Assembly (NCBI GenBank): GCA_003156595.1
Contig: PMHH01000135.1
Coordinates: 116,360 to 155,536 of the forward strand
Length of the DNA: 39,177 nt
Direction: 5' to 3'
Source of the DNA: Acidimicrobiaceae bacterium
GTDB taxonomy: Bacteria; Actinomycetota; Acidimicrobiia; Acidimicrobiales; Palsa-688
Shown: positions 32,321 through 39,177 of the stretch, in pieces
Numbering within the stretch: the stretch's first letter is position 1
Layout: every line of letters starts with the position of its first letter
Translations under genes and position numbers: made by a program
Notes under the pieces: generated by a model
Seen by the model: the letters and a program-made list of their open reading frames with translations, nothing else
What the model was told of the DNA's origin: nothing
The model's database searches: none

Positions 32321-33148
32321 TCATGCGCCTTTCGTTCCCGCCCGTCCTGCCCGGCCTGGCCGTCCTGATTGCCGCCACCAGGTCCCGACCATCACCCGGC
32401 CGTAGCGCCAGCCAAAGGCCAGATCACGGCCCTTCTTCGAGGTTCCCGACAGACGCGGCCGCATCACCGTGGGCACCTCGGCGATCCGATAGCCAGCGAG
32501 GGCGGCACCGATGACGAGCTCGGACGTCTGGTACTGCGGCTGGGTCTGGGGCACATTGCGGAGCAATTCGGGTGTCATAACCCGCAGACCCGAGGAGGTG
32601 TCGGTCACCGTGACACCAGTGAGGACACGCGCCAGCACCGCAAAGACCCGCACCCCCAGGGTGCGGAGGGGATCGGTGTCCCTGGTCTCTCCCAGGGCTC
32701 GGGAGCCGATCACCAGGTCGGCCTCGCCGGCGACCACCAGTCGGACCATCTCGGGTAGATCGGCCGGGTCCCATTGGCCATCGGCGTCGAGGGTGGCGAT
32801 GTACCGCGCTCCGTGGTCCCACGCGACGCGGTACCCGGCTCGCAACGCCACACCGTGGCCGCAATTCCGTTCCAGGCGCATTACCGCGGCCCCGTGTTGG
32901 CGAGAAACCGCGGCGGTGGCGTCCTCGGAGCCATCGTCGACGACCAGGACGTCGAGCAGGATCCCGGCCGCGCTGTCAGGGATCTCAGCGAGGACGGCGG
33001 GCAGGTTGGCTGCTTCGTTGAGTGCCGCGATGACCACGACGAGGTCTGAGAAGGGCGCGGTCCCGCGCTCGGTGTCGAACACCCGGCGAGCATCAGCGAC
33101 CGTTGGCGCGGCGTGCTCGGGTTCAATGAACCCGCGCGGGATACGCAC
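32321..33148 (-). CDS. GT2 glycosyltransferase, dolichol/polyprenyl-phosphate mannose synthase-like
   Basis: A cytoplasmic GT-A enzyme of about 275 residues. It begins its fold with LVVVIAALNEAANLPAVL, followed by VLVVDDGSEDAT, RNCGHGVALRAGY, the metal-binding DADGQWDPADLP, and VIGSRALGE, then DTSSGLRVMTPELL. This order is typical of DPM1-like synthases, which load mannose or glucose onto polyprenyl phosphate. There is no C-terminal membrane pair. The frame is open up to 33277, but codon use before 33148 is not coding-like (many A/T third bases), so I chose GTG 33148. Its product could feed the next gene or the MptB-like enzyme. Confidence 0.85.
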   Translation of the reverse strand: MRIPRGFIEPEHAAPTVADARRVFDTERGTAPFSDLVVVIAALNEAANLPAVLAEIPDSAAGILLDVLVVDDGSEDATAAVSRQHGAAVMRLERNCGHGVALRAGYRVAWDHGARYIATLDADGQWDPADLPEMVRLVVAGEADLVIGSRALGETRDTDPLRTLGVRVFAVLARVLTGVTVTDTSSGLRVMTPELLRNVPQTQPQYQTSELVIGAALAGYRIAEVPTVMRPRLSGTSKKGRDLAFGWRYGRVMVGTWWRQSGRPGRAGRAGTKGA

Positions 33149-33389
33149 GCCGCCGACCTGTCGATCCTGTAGTTGGGCTCGCCGTGGGCCGACCGTCTTG
33201 CCACTCCGGACCGAGCCGCCGTTTGTGGAACGGATCCGTAGTATCAACGAGTTTTCACGGGATTCAGGTCGACCCAAGAGGTGCGACTAGAAGTGGAGAA
33301 TGGTTGGGGTCGCTTCATGAGGCGGAAAGGGTAACCGCGACAGCAGCTCCGGACCCGGGAGACCCCTGAGGCCCGGTACCTTGGCTGTC

Positions 33390-36300
33390 GTGCCGCTATG
33401 TCCTGAGTGTGGCGCCGCGAGCCCCGAGGGGTACCGATTCTGTGGCGACTGCGGCGCCCGGCTGGATGTCCTGGGGTGCGCGGCGTGTGGGGCACCCCAT
33501 GACGAGAGCCAGCGGTTCTGTGGGCAATGTGGGTTCGCGTTCGTCGAAGCGCCGGCGGTCATTGACCTCGAACCGGTGCAGGAGCGCAAGCTGGCGACGG
33601 TCTTGTTCGCTGACGTCGTCGGCTTCACGTCCCTCGCGGAGCGAACTGATCCGGAGATCGTGGCTCGGATGGTCGACGCCGCCTTCCGGCAACTCGGCGC
33701 GGTGGTGACCGACCACGGCGGGACCATCGACAAGTACATGGGCGACTCCCTGATGGCGGTGTTCGGGGTTCCGGTCGCCCACGACGACGACGCCGAGCGC
33801 GCCGTGGCCGCGGGCCTGGCCATGCGCAAGCTCGGTGGCGACCTGGTGTTCTCGATCGGGATCAACTCGGGCGAGGTCATGGCGACGTCTGTCGGACGCT
33901 CCGGTGACAGCACGGTGATCGGTGACACGGTCAACGTCGCCGCCCGATTGGAAAAGGCCGCCGGTCCCGGTGAGGTCCTCTGCGGACCGCTCACGGCCGA
34001 ACTGGTCGGGACCCGGGCGGTCTTACGCCCCCGACAGGCAGTCATTCTCAAGGGAAAAAGGGAACCCGTCGAGGTCTGGGAGGCCGTCGCCATACGACGG
34101 TCCGATGCGACCGAGGCCGGCGAAGAGCTGCCGTTGCTGGGTCGGGACGAGGAAATGTCCTATCTGGAAGCGCTCTGGCACCGGGTGTGCCGGGACGAGC
34201 AGGCTCACGTCGCCCTTCTCTGTGGCGACGCCGGGTCCGGCAAGACTCGCCTGGCCAGTGAGCTGGCCCGGCTGGTGGCCACGGATGGCACTGTCGTGCG
34301 AGCGACCTATCCAGCGTACGGAGCCATGGGAGGCGTCCGGGTGGCCGCGGAAGTGCTCCGGCAGCTCGGCCCAGTCGACGACAGCGAGGTCACGGCCCGG
34401 GTCCGCTCGCTGGCTGGCAGCACGGACGAGTCTCTCAAGGCGATCGACCCGGCCGGGCTGCAAAAGGAGCAGATGTGGGGCTTCCTGCGCCTCATTGAGG
34501 AGAAGAGCGCCGAGCGGCCCGTCGCCATCATCCTTGACGACATGCATCGCAGCCCCGAGACCACCCTCAGCCTGTTGAGCGAGCTCAGCCCGCGTTTGTC
34601 ACGCGCGCCGGTGTTGGTCGTGCTGGTCGGCCGGAGCGAACCGAGCGAGTGGCTGACCCGGTTCCCCTCGGCGACCACCCTCCGACTGGCGCCGCTCGGG
34701 GCCGCGGACGCCGCCAACCTCGCCGGCGCGTTCGTCTGCGACAAGCCACTCGCACCCGAAGCCGCCGCCTTCCTCGTCGAGCGCGCCGGTGGCAACCCGC
34801 TGTACTTGCGGGAGCTGGTGCGGACGGCCCGGTCCCGCGGCTCGCTGATCGATGATGGCGACTGCTACCGACTCGGCTCCGCGGCGGCGGTGCCGGCCAC
34901 CTTGCAGGCGCTACTGGCGGCCCGTCTCGACGCAGCCGGCCCGTCCCAGAAGCTGGTGTTCCAGCACGCTGCGCTGCTGGGTGAGGGATCTACGGCCGAC
35001 CAGATCGCCGGGCTCGGGTCGGCGGGGTCGGCGGACGCGATCCGTTCTCTCGTCGAGGCTGGGCTGTTACGACGAACTCAGTCGGGCGGCTATGTCGTGG
35101 CTGATCCCTTGTTAGGTGAGGTGGCCTACGAGACCCTGCCCCGGAATGTCAGGGGCGAGCTGCACCGAAGGGCCGCGGGCTTGGTCAGCCGGCCGGACGA
35201 CCGGGCCCGCCACCTCGATCGGGCGGCCCACTTCCTCTCGGACGATGCGTCCTTGACCAGCGAGGCGGCCGACGAGCTGGCGAGGCTGGGCGAGGAATTC
35301 ATCGGCTTGTCCCGCCTGGCGGACGCCACCCGCGTGCTCGAGCGGGCGGTCAGCCTTGGGGCCCGTCGCCCTTCGGCGCTGCTGGGGCTGGCCCGGCTTC
35401 AGGAGCTGGCCGGTAACGACGAGGCCGCGATGCAGACCCTAGGCCTCGTCGAAGACGATCCGGATGATCCGTCGCGAGCGGTCGAGCGCGACCATGCTGT
35501 AGCCCGGACGAAGATGTGGGGCGACCCGGCGTGGTCCCGAGCGCGCCTCGATGAGGTCATCGTCAGGTGGCGAGACGTCGGCGACGAGGTCCAGGAGGCT
35601 TGGGCGTTGGCCAATGCCGGCGTGGCCACCTTCAACCTGAGCCGCATGGAGGAATCGGCCGCCTACCTCGATCGGGCGCTCGGCATCTTCGAACGGGTCG
35701 GGGACCGGGCTGGCGCGGTATCCACGTCGTCTTTCCTGTGCCTGGCGAGGCCGACGGACAAAAGAGTGCCGGTCTGGCTCGCCGACGCCCTCGAGTTCGC
35801 CGACGAGGCGGGGGACCGAATGAAGCAGGTGACCACTCTCAGCCCATTGGCCTGGCACCACTTCCTGCGCTCGATGTGGGGTGGACCCGCGAACACCGTC
35901 GACGCGGAAGGGTTCGCCCTCCGTCTGGCGGAGGTCGCCGAGGAGATCGGTGCCTTCGACAGCGCCATGCACGGTCGCAGCCTGTTGGCGATAACCGCCC
36001 GGTTCAGCGGCCGGATCCGCCTGGCCTCGACCCACGCCGGCGTGCTGGCCCGGCTCCTGCGCCCGGAGCACCACGATCCGTGGTTGGGTTGGGCGGCCAG
36101 CTTCGCGGTGGCGGTCGCCGAGGGCGCATCCACCGCCGCCCCACCGTTCCCGCCGCCCACCTCGCTGGACCCGGTCGCGGGGCTGGCCGGCCAGGTGATC
36201 CAGGCCGAGCTCCTCCTCGCGGGCCGAATCGAAGAGGCCCTGACGCATCTCGACGCGGTGGAGCCGCACGAGGGGAGCGTGGTGGCCGATTCCGTGGGGG

Positions 36301-36602
36301 TTCTCTCCGCCTTCGCCCTGCTGCTGGCCGGTCGCACCGCCGAAGCCGGCACGTGGGCTGAGCGAGCGGTAGGCGCGGCCCGGGTGCTGGAAGCCCGGCC
36401 CACGGAGATCGCGGCCTTGGCGTTACTGGCCGAGATCAACGGGGACCCGACAGACCTGCCGGCCCCGCCGATCGTGGCCTCCTCGGTGGCCGAGAGCCTG
36501 CTGCTCCGGGCCCACGTGGCCCTCGGCAACGCCGAGGCGCGGGAACCCTTGCAGCGAGCAGTCCGGTCGCTGGTCGCTCCCGGTCTGCTCATCGGCCTCT
36601 GA
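33390..36602 (+). CDS. Class III nucleotide cyclase fused to AAA/STAND ATPase and TPR-like repeats, with double zinc ribbon
   Basis: A protein of about 1070 residues. It starts with two zinc ribbons (CPECGAASPEGYRFCGDCG and CAACGAPHDESQRFCGQCG). Next is a class III cyclase domain with LFADVVGFTSLAERTD, DKYMGDSLMAVFGVP, INSGEVMATSVGRSGD and GDTVNVAARLEKA. Then comes a STAND-type ATPase (LLGRDEEMSYL, Walker A GDAGSGKTRLA, Walker B AIILDDMH). The second half is helical TPR-like. Such proteins are signalling regulators of unknown input. The start may be GTG 33390 or TTG 33381. TACCTT sits 8 bases before the GTG, so the mRNA may be leaderless, an inference. The cyclase metal Asp residues are present, so activity is possible. 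Confidence 0.9.
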   Translation: MPLCPECGAASPEGYRFCGDCGARLDVLGCAACGAPHDESQRFCGQCGFAFVEAPAVIDLEPVQERKLATVLFADVVGFTSLAERTDPEIVARMVDAAFRQLGAVVTDHGGTIDKYMGDSLMAVFGVPVAHDDDAERAVAAGLAMRKLGGDLVFSIGINSGEVMATSVGRSGDSTVIGDTVNVAARLEKAAGPGEVLCGPLTAELVGTRAVLRPRQAVILKGKREPVEVWEAVAIRRSDATEAGEELPLLGRDEEMSYLEALWHRVCRDEQAHVALLCGDAGSGKTRLASELARLVATDGTVVRATYPAYGAMGGVRVAAEVLRQLGPVDDSEVTARVRSLAGSTDESLKAIDPAGLQKEQMWGFLRLIEEKSAERPVAIILDDMHRSPETTLSLLSELSPRLSRAPVLVVLVGRSEPSEWLTRFPSATTLRLAPLGAADAANLAGAFVCDKPLAPEAAAFLVERAGGNPLYLRELVRTARSRGSLIDDGDCYRLGSAAAVPATLQALLAARLDAAGPSQKLVFQHAALLGEGSTADQIAGLGSAGSADAIRSLVEAGLLRRTQSGGYVVADPLLGEVAYETLPRNVRGELHRRAAGLVSRPDDRARHLDRAAHFLSDDASLTSEAADELARLGEEFIGLSRLADATRVLERAVSLGARRPSALLGLARLQELAGNDEAAMQTLGLVEDDPDDPSRAVERDHAVARTKMWGDPAWSRARLDEVIVRWRDVGDEVQEAWALANAGVATFNLSRMEESAAYLDRALGIFERVGDRAGAVSTSSFLCLARPTDKRVPVWLADALEFADEAGDRMKQVTTLSPLAWHHFLRSMWGGPANTVDAEGFALRLAEVAEEIGAFDSAMHGRSLLAITARFSGRIRLASTHAGVLARLLRPEHHDPWLGWAASFAVAVAEGASTAAPPFPPPTSLDPVAGLAGQVIQAELLLAGRIEEALTHLDAVEPHEGSVVADSVGVLSAFALLLAGRTAEAGTWAERAVGAARVLEARPTEIAALALLAEINGDPTDLPAPPIVASSVAESLLLRAHVALGNAEAREPLQRAVRSLVAPGLLIGL

Positions 36603-36628
36603 GCGGGAAGGTCAGGGCTCCGAGGGGC

Positions 36629-37456
36629 TCAGCTTTCTGCGTAGACGAAGCGAGCGGCGGCCGCGGCTCCGACGAGCGCGGTGAAGCCGACCAGCAGCCC
36701 GAGCCCCGCCCACGGGCCGAGCGCATGCGCCTGAGGTGCGACATTGAGCATCTGCCCGCCAGCCTGAGTGGGCCAGAACTCCAGCATCGGGTCCCGCCAC
36801 GATTCCGGCAGCACCTGGCCGAGACCCGGCAGCACGAACATCAACGCCACCATGACCGCCACACCGCCCGTCGTGGACCGCACCAGCGCTCCCACCGCCA
36901 CCCCTAGCATCCCGATCACCGCCAGGAACAGCCCCGTCCCGGCCACCGCGCGCAACACGCCCGGCTGGCCCAGCGATGCGGTCGGCGCGGAGCCGGAGAT
37001 GACCACTTGGCCTACCGCGAACGCGGCGAAGCTCAGCAACTCCCCGACCACCAGGCCCACGAGAGCGAACACCGCCGTCTTGGCCGCCAATAGCCGGCCC
37101 CGGAGTGGCACCGCAGACAACGTGACCCAGATCAGCCCGGTCGGGTACTCGGCACTGATCATCACCACCCCCAACACCGCCAAGGCCAACTCCACCACTC
37201 CGATCCCCATGAGGCTCACCGAAGTCGGATCCCAGGCGGCCTGTCCGGCCACCAGCCCAGGGTGGAAGTGGCTGGACGTCGCCATCGCCAGAAGCGCCCC
37301 GATGGCCACCGTCAGCACCGCAGCACCGGTCAAAGCAGCCCGGTTCGAATGCAACGACCGGAATTTGATCCACTCGCTGTGGCAGGCGGCGGAAAAGCCG
37401 GCCCAACGGGTCGGCCGAACCAGTACGGCGGCATCAAGTCCGGTCACGACGCTCAC
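36629..37456 (-). CDS. ABC-2 type transporter permease
   Basis: A 275-residue membrane protein with six hydrophobic segments and the ABC-2 pattern of short exporter permeases: SEWIKFRSLHSNRAAL before helix 1, a central GVVMISAEYPTGLIWVTLSA with VPLRGRLLAAKT coupling helix, and a C-terminal LPESWRDPMLEFWPTQAGGQM loop. It pairs with the ATPase gene directly upstream; the GTG start overlaps that gene's stop by 4 nt. Drug or lipid export is possible, but the substrate is not evident. Confidence 0.88.
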   Translation of the reverse strand: MSVVTGLDAAVLVRPTRWAGFSAACHSEWIKFRSLHSNRAALTGAAVLTVAIGALLAMATSSHFHPGLVAGQAAWDPTSVSLMGIGVVELALAVLGVVMISAEYPTGLIWVTLSAVPLRGRLLAAKTAVFALVGLVVGELLSFAAFAVGQVVISGSAPTASLGQPGVLRAVAGTGLFLAVIGMLGVAVGALVRSTTGGVAVMVALMFVLPGLGQVLPESWRDPMLEFWPTQAGGQMLNVAPQAHALGPWAGLGLLVGFTALVGAAAAARFVYAES

Positions 37457-38364
37457 CTGAGGGCCGTGGCGGCGGCGTACTCGACACAGTCACGGGTCAG
37501 CTCCATGAACGCCTCCTCCAAAGACGCCCGCACCGGAGTCAGCTCGTGGATGGCCGCCCCCGCCGCCAGAGCCGCGTCGCCGATCACCGAGGCCTCCACG
37601 CCGACAACCTCCAGCATCCCGTCTCCGGTGGTCGTGTAGGCCCCCAGTCCGGCCAAGACCGCAGCCAGGCGGTTCGGCTCGGGCGTTCGGACCAGGACCG
37701 TCTCAGTCGAGGTGCGGGCTACGAACGCCTCCAGCGGCTCATCGGCGATCAGCCGACCCCGGCCGATGACCACCAGATGGTCGGCGGTCAGAGCCATTTC
37801 GCTCATCAGATGCGAAGACACCAGCACCGCCCTCCCTTCCGCCGCCAAGTCCCGCATCAGATTCCGGATCCAGAGGATCCCTTCGGGGTCCAGGCCGTTC
37901 GTGGGCTCGTCGAACAGCAGCACCGCGGGGTCGCCCAGCAGGGCGGCGGCGATCCCGAGCCGCTGCCCCATGCCTAGGGAGAATGTTCCGGCCCGGCGGT
38001 GCGCAACCGTCTCGAGTCCGACCAGGCCGAGCACCTCGTCGACCCGGCTCTTCGCCAGCCGGTTCGAAGCGGCCAGAGCGGCCAGATGGGAGCGGGCGTC
38101 GCGGCCTGGATGGGCCGCTCTGGCGTCGAGGAGGGCGCCGACCGCCTTGAGCGGCACGGGCAGGTCCCGGTAGGCGAAACCGCCGATGGTGGCCCGCCCT
38201 GACGTCGGGGCTTCCAAACCCATGATCACCCGCATGGTTGTCGTCTTGCCGGCGCCGTTCGGGCCGAGGAACCCGGTGACGACCCCGGGTCGGACCACGA
38301 AGCTGAGATCGGAGACTGCCTTGGCCCCAGCGAAGCGTTTCGACATGTTCTCTACGACGATCAC
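37453..38364 (-). CDS. ABC-2 type transporter ATPase
   Basis: A 303-residue nucleotide-binding subunit. Walker A is GPNGAGKTTTMRV, the signature is FSLGMGQRLGIAAALL, Walker B is AVLLFDEPTNGLDPEG, and the switch His lies in VLVSSHLMSEMA. The C-terminal 90 residues form the extra domain common in CcmA/DrrA-like drug or lantibiotic exporters. I chose GTG 38364 (VIVVENMSKRFAG). The frame is open to TTG 38421 but the added residues are not family-like. It is cotranscribed with the permease and lies downstream of a non-coding stretch with a gene remnant. Confidence 0.92.
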   Translation of the reverse strand: MIVVENMSKRFAGAKAVSDLSFVVRPGVVTGFLGPNGAGKTTTMRVIMGLEAPTSGRATIGGFAYRDLPVPLKAVGALLDARAAHPGRDARSHLAALAASNRLAKSRVDEVLGLVGLETVAHRRAGTFSLGMGQRLGIAAALLGDPAVLLFDEPTNGLDPEGILWIRNLMRDLAAEGRAVLVSSHLMSEMALTADHLVVIGRGRLIADEPLEAFVARTSTETVLVRTPEPNRLAAVLAGLGAYTTTGDGMLEVVGVEASVIGDAALAAGAAIHELTPVRASLEEAFMELTRDCVEYAAATALR

Positions 38365-38523
38365 GGCGACTGGTTCTCCAAGTGTGAACGGGGCGCCCAA
38401 CCCAACTCTGCGGACCTGCAATCCTTATCGGCCCAGTGGTCCCTCGCCCTTGACCATCCACCGATGATTCTTCGCCAACTGACATGGAATCGTCTGCTTC
38501 TGCCGGTAGGGATCGACGCGCTG
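38365..38523. other. Non-coding spacer upstream of the ABC exporter
   Basis: No convincing gene is seen here. It should hold the leftward promoter of the ATPase/permease pair, but I cannot point to clear boxes. Together with the remnant at 38524-38709 it forms a stretch of nearly 400 bp without an intact gene. Confidence 0.4.
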
Positions 38524-38709
38524 TTACCGACCGCCCGGGCTCTCGTCGCGGCCGGCTCCGTCATCGAGGGCGGCCAGGCAGCATTTGAGGGCCGACTCGG
38601 GCAGCTCGGTTCGCTCGCAGTGGGCCAGGCTGAGTGGGGCGGCGTCGGGGCGAGCGGTGACGACCACGGGCTGCCGTGGTCCGAACGTCCGCTGGTCCAG
38701 GGCATAGCC
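38524..38709 (-). pseudogene. Possible gene remnant, 61-codon open frame lacking a plausible start
   Basis: On the minus strand an open frame runs from just after a TAG (38712-38710) to a TAA (38526-38524). Its codons have the strong G/C third-base bias of real genes here, and it reads GYALDQRTFGPRQPVVVTA and later LAHCERTELPESALKCCLAA. There is no ATG, and the first GTG (38667) would leave about 47 residues. I do not recognise the protein. It may be the tail of a truncated gene, or a very short gene. Confidence 0.3.
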
Positions 38710-38754
38710 CTAGAAGTCGGTCCCGTTTGGTCCTGGGCGGGCTGAGCCGGCTGG

Positions 38755-39177
38755 TTATGGCGGCTGGGCGGCTGGTGATGGGGTTGTGGGGGTGTGGCTG
38801 GGGTGGCGGGGGTCGTGGGGTGGGACGAAGGCCCGTTTGCCTTTGCCTTCGATGAGGGCCCAGCCGTGGTGGGTTTTCTGGCGGTGGTGGTGACCGCATA
38901 GCCGGTCGAGAAGGTCGAAGCCGGTGAAGTGGGTTTTGGCGTAGTCGTGGCGGTGGTCGTATTGGAGCCCGTTGCGTGAGGAGCAGCCCTGGGCGGCGCA
39001 GGTCGGATAGAGGAAGTCCAGGGCGGACCGCTGGTAGGCGTTGGGGTGGCGTCCGTGGTGGTAGACGCCGACCAGCGCTTGGGCTTTGGTGAGGATCCCG
39101 ATGATGAAGGGGTTCTCGGTGGCGAGGAGTTCTTCGACGACGGAGACCGGGACGGGGCCGTAGCCGGCGATCTCGCA
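38755..39177 (-). CDS. DUF222/HNH endonuclease domain protein (5' end outside window)
   Basis: The C-terminal 140 residues of a protein open to the right edge. It contains EELLATENPFIIGILTKAQA, YPTCAAQGCSSRNGLQYDH and LDRLCGHHHRQKTHHGWALI, the HNH-endonuclease pattern with paired Cys and His found at the end of DUF222 (13E12-repeat-like) proteins. These are abundant in actinobacteria, often in many copies, and are probably mobile or selfish. The last 30 residues are Pro/His/Thr-rich. The nuclease residues (DH, then HH near the end) are present. The N-terminal DUF222 domain would lie beyond the window. Confidence 0.85.
   Translation of the reverse strand, partial: CEIAGYGPVPVSVVEELLATENPFIIGILTKAQALVGVYHHGRHPNAYQRSALDFLYPTCAAQGCSSRNGLQYDHRHDYAKTHFTGFDLLDRLCGHHHRQKTHHGWALIEGKGKRAFVPPHDPRHPSHTPTTPSPAAQPP

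Noticed and set aside
38464-38745. A 93-codon plus-strand frame near the right end
   Set aside because: It has no recognisable motif or ribosome site, and the opposite strand has better coding bias over the same bases.

Overview
The window is high-GC DNA (roughly 70% by eye) from an actinomycete-type bacterium. The markers are the lipid II amidating pair MurT/GatD, a polyprenol-phosphomannose mannosyltransferase of the MptB type, a DUF2510 tail, a DUF3040 protein, a polyphosphate-type glucokinase, an SCO6880-type conjugation protein and frequent GTG/TTG starts. I favour a deep-branching Actinomycetota, possibly Acidimicrobiia, but the class is an inference from gene content.

Layout. 1-3365 is chromosomal: the 3' end of a sigma-70 gene, a YbhN-like membrane protein plus lipoprotein operon, and a CPBP protease fused to a repeat linker and DUF2510. 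3375-16670 is a conjugation-type module: a leftward MobF relaxase whose helicase part has lost its Walker motifs, a beta-carbonic anhydrase lying between two 44-nt imperfect direct repeats, then a rightward mating-channel operon (DUF6112 protein, VirB6/TrbL-like protein, SCO6880 protein, VirB4 ATPase, VirD4/TraG-type coupling ATPase). Between VirB4 and the coupling protein, on the opposite strand, lies a tightly packed five-gene operon: tyrosine recombinase, small HTH protein, a second recombinase-like protein with eight CXXC motifs, HicA-like toxin and HicB-like antitoxin. It looks like a separate mobile unit inserted in the conjugation operon.

16744-39177 returns to chromosomal functions: an MptB-like mannosyltransferase; a stand-alone LigD-type polymerase domain with DoxX; murT-gatD; a glucokinase; a DUF3040 protein; a five-gene leftward operon (duplicated-module lipoprotein, MacA-like adaptor, MacB-like ATPase, FtsX/MacB permease, Gly-rich anchored protein); GtrA; serS; a polytopic membrane protein with a DPM-like GT2; a three-part cyclase/AAA/TPR regulator with zinc ribbons; an ABC-2 type ATPase/permease pair; and a truncated DUF222/HNH endonuclease at the right edge.

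How parts work together. The relaxase and coupling protein should process DNA and deliver it to a reduced type IV channel. The recombinase/HTH/HicAB unit could provide integration plus post-segregational stability. No tRNA, rRNA or CRISPR array was seen. The points most worth following are the five-gene recombinase-toxin unit, the repeat and hairpin pairs around the carbonic anhydrase, and the relaxase with an eroded motor.
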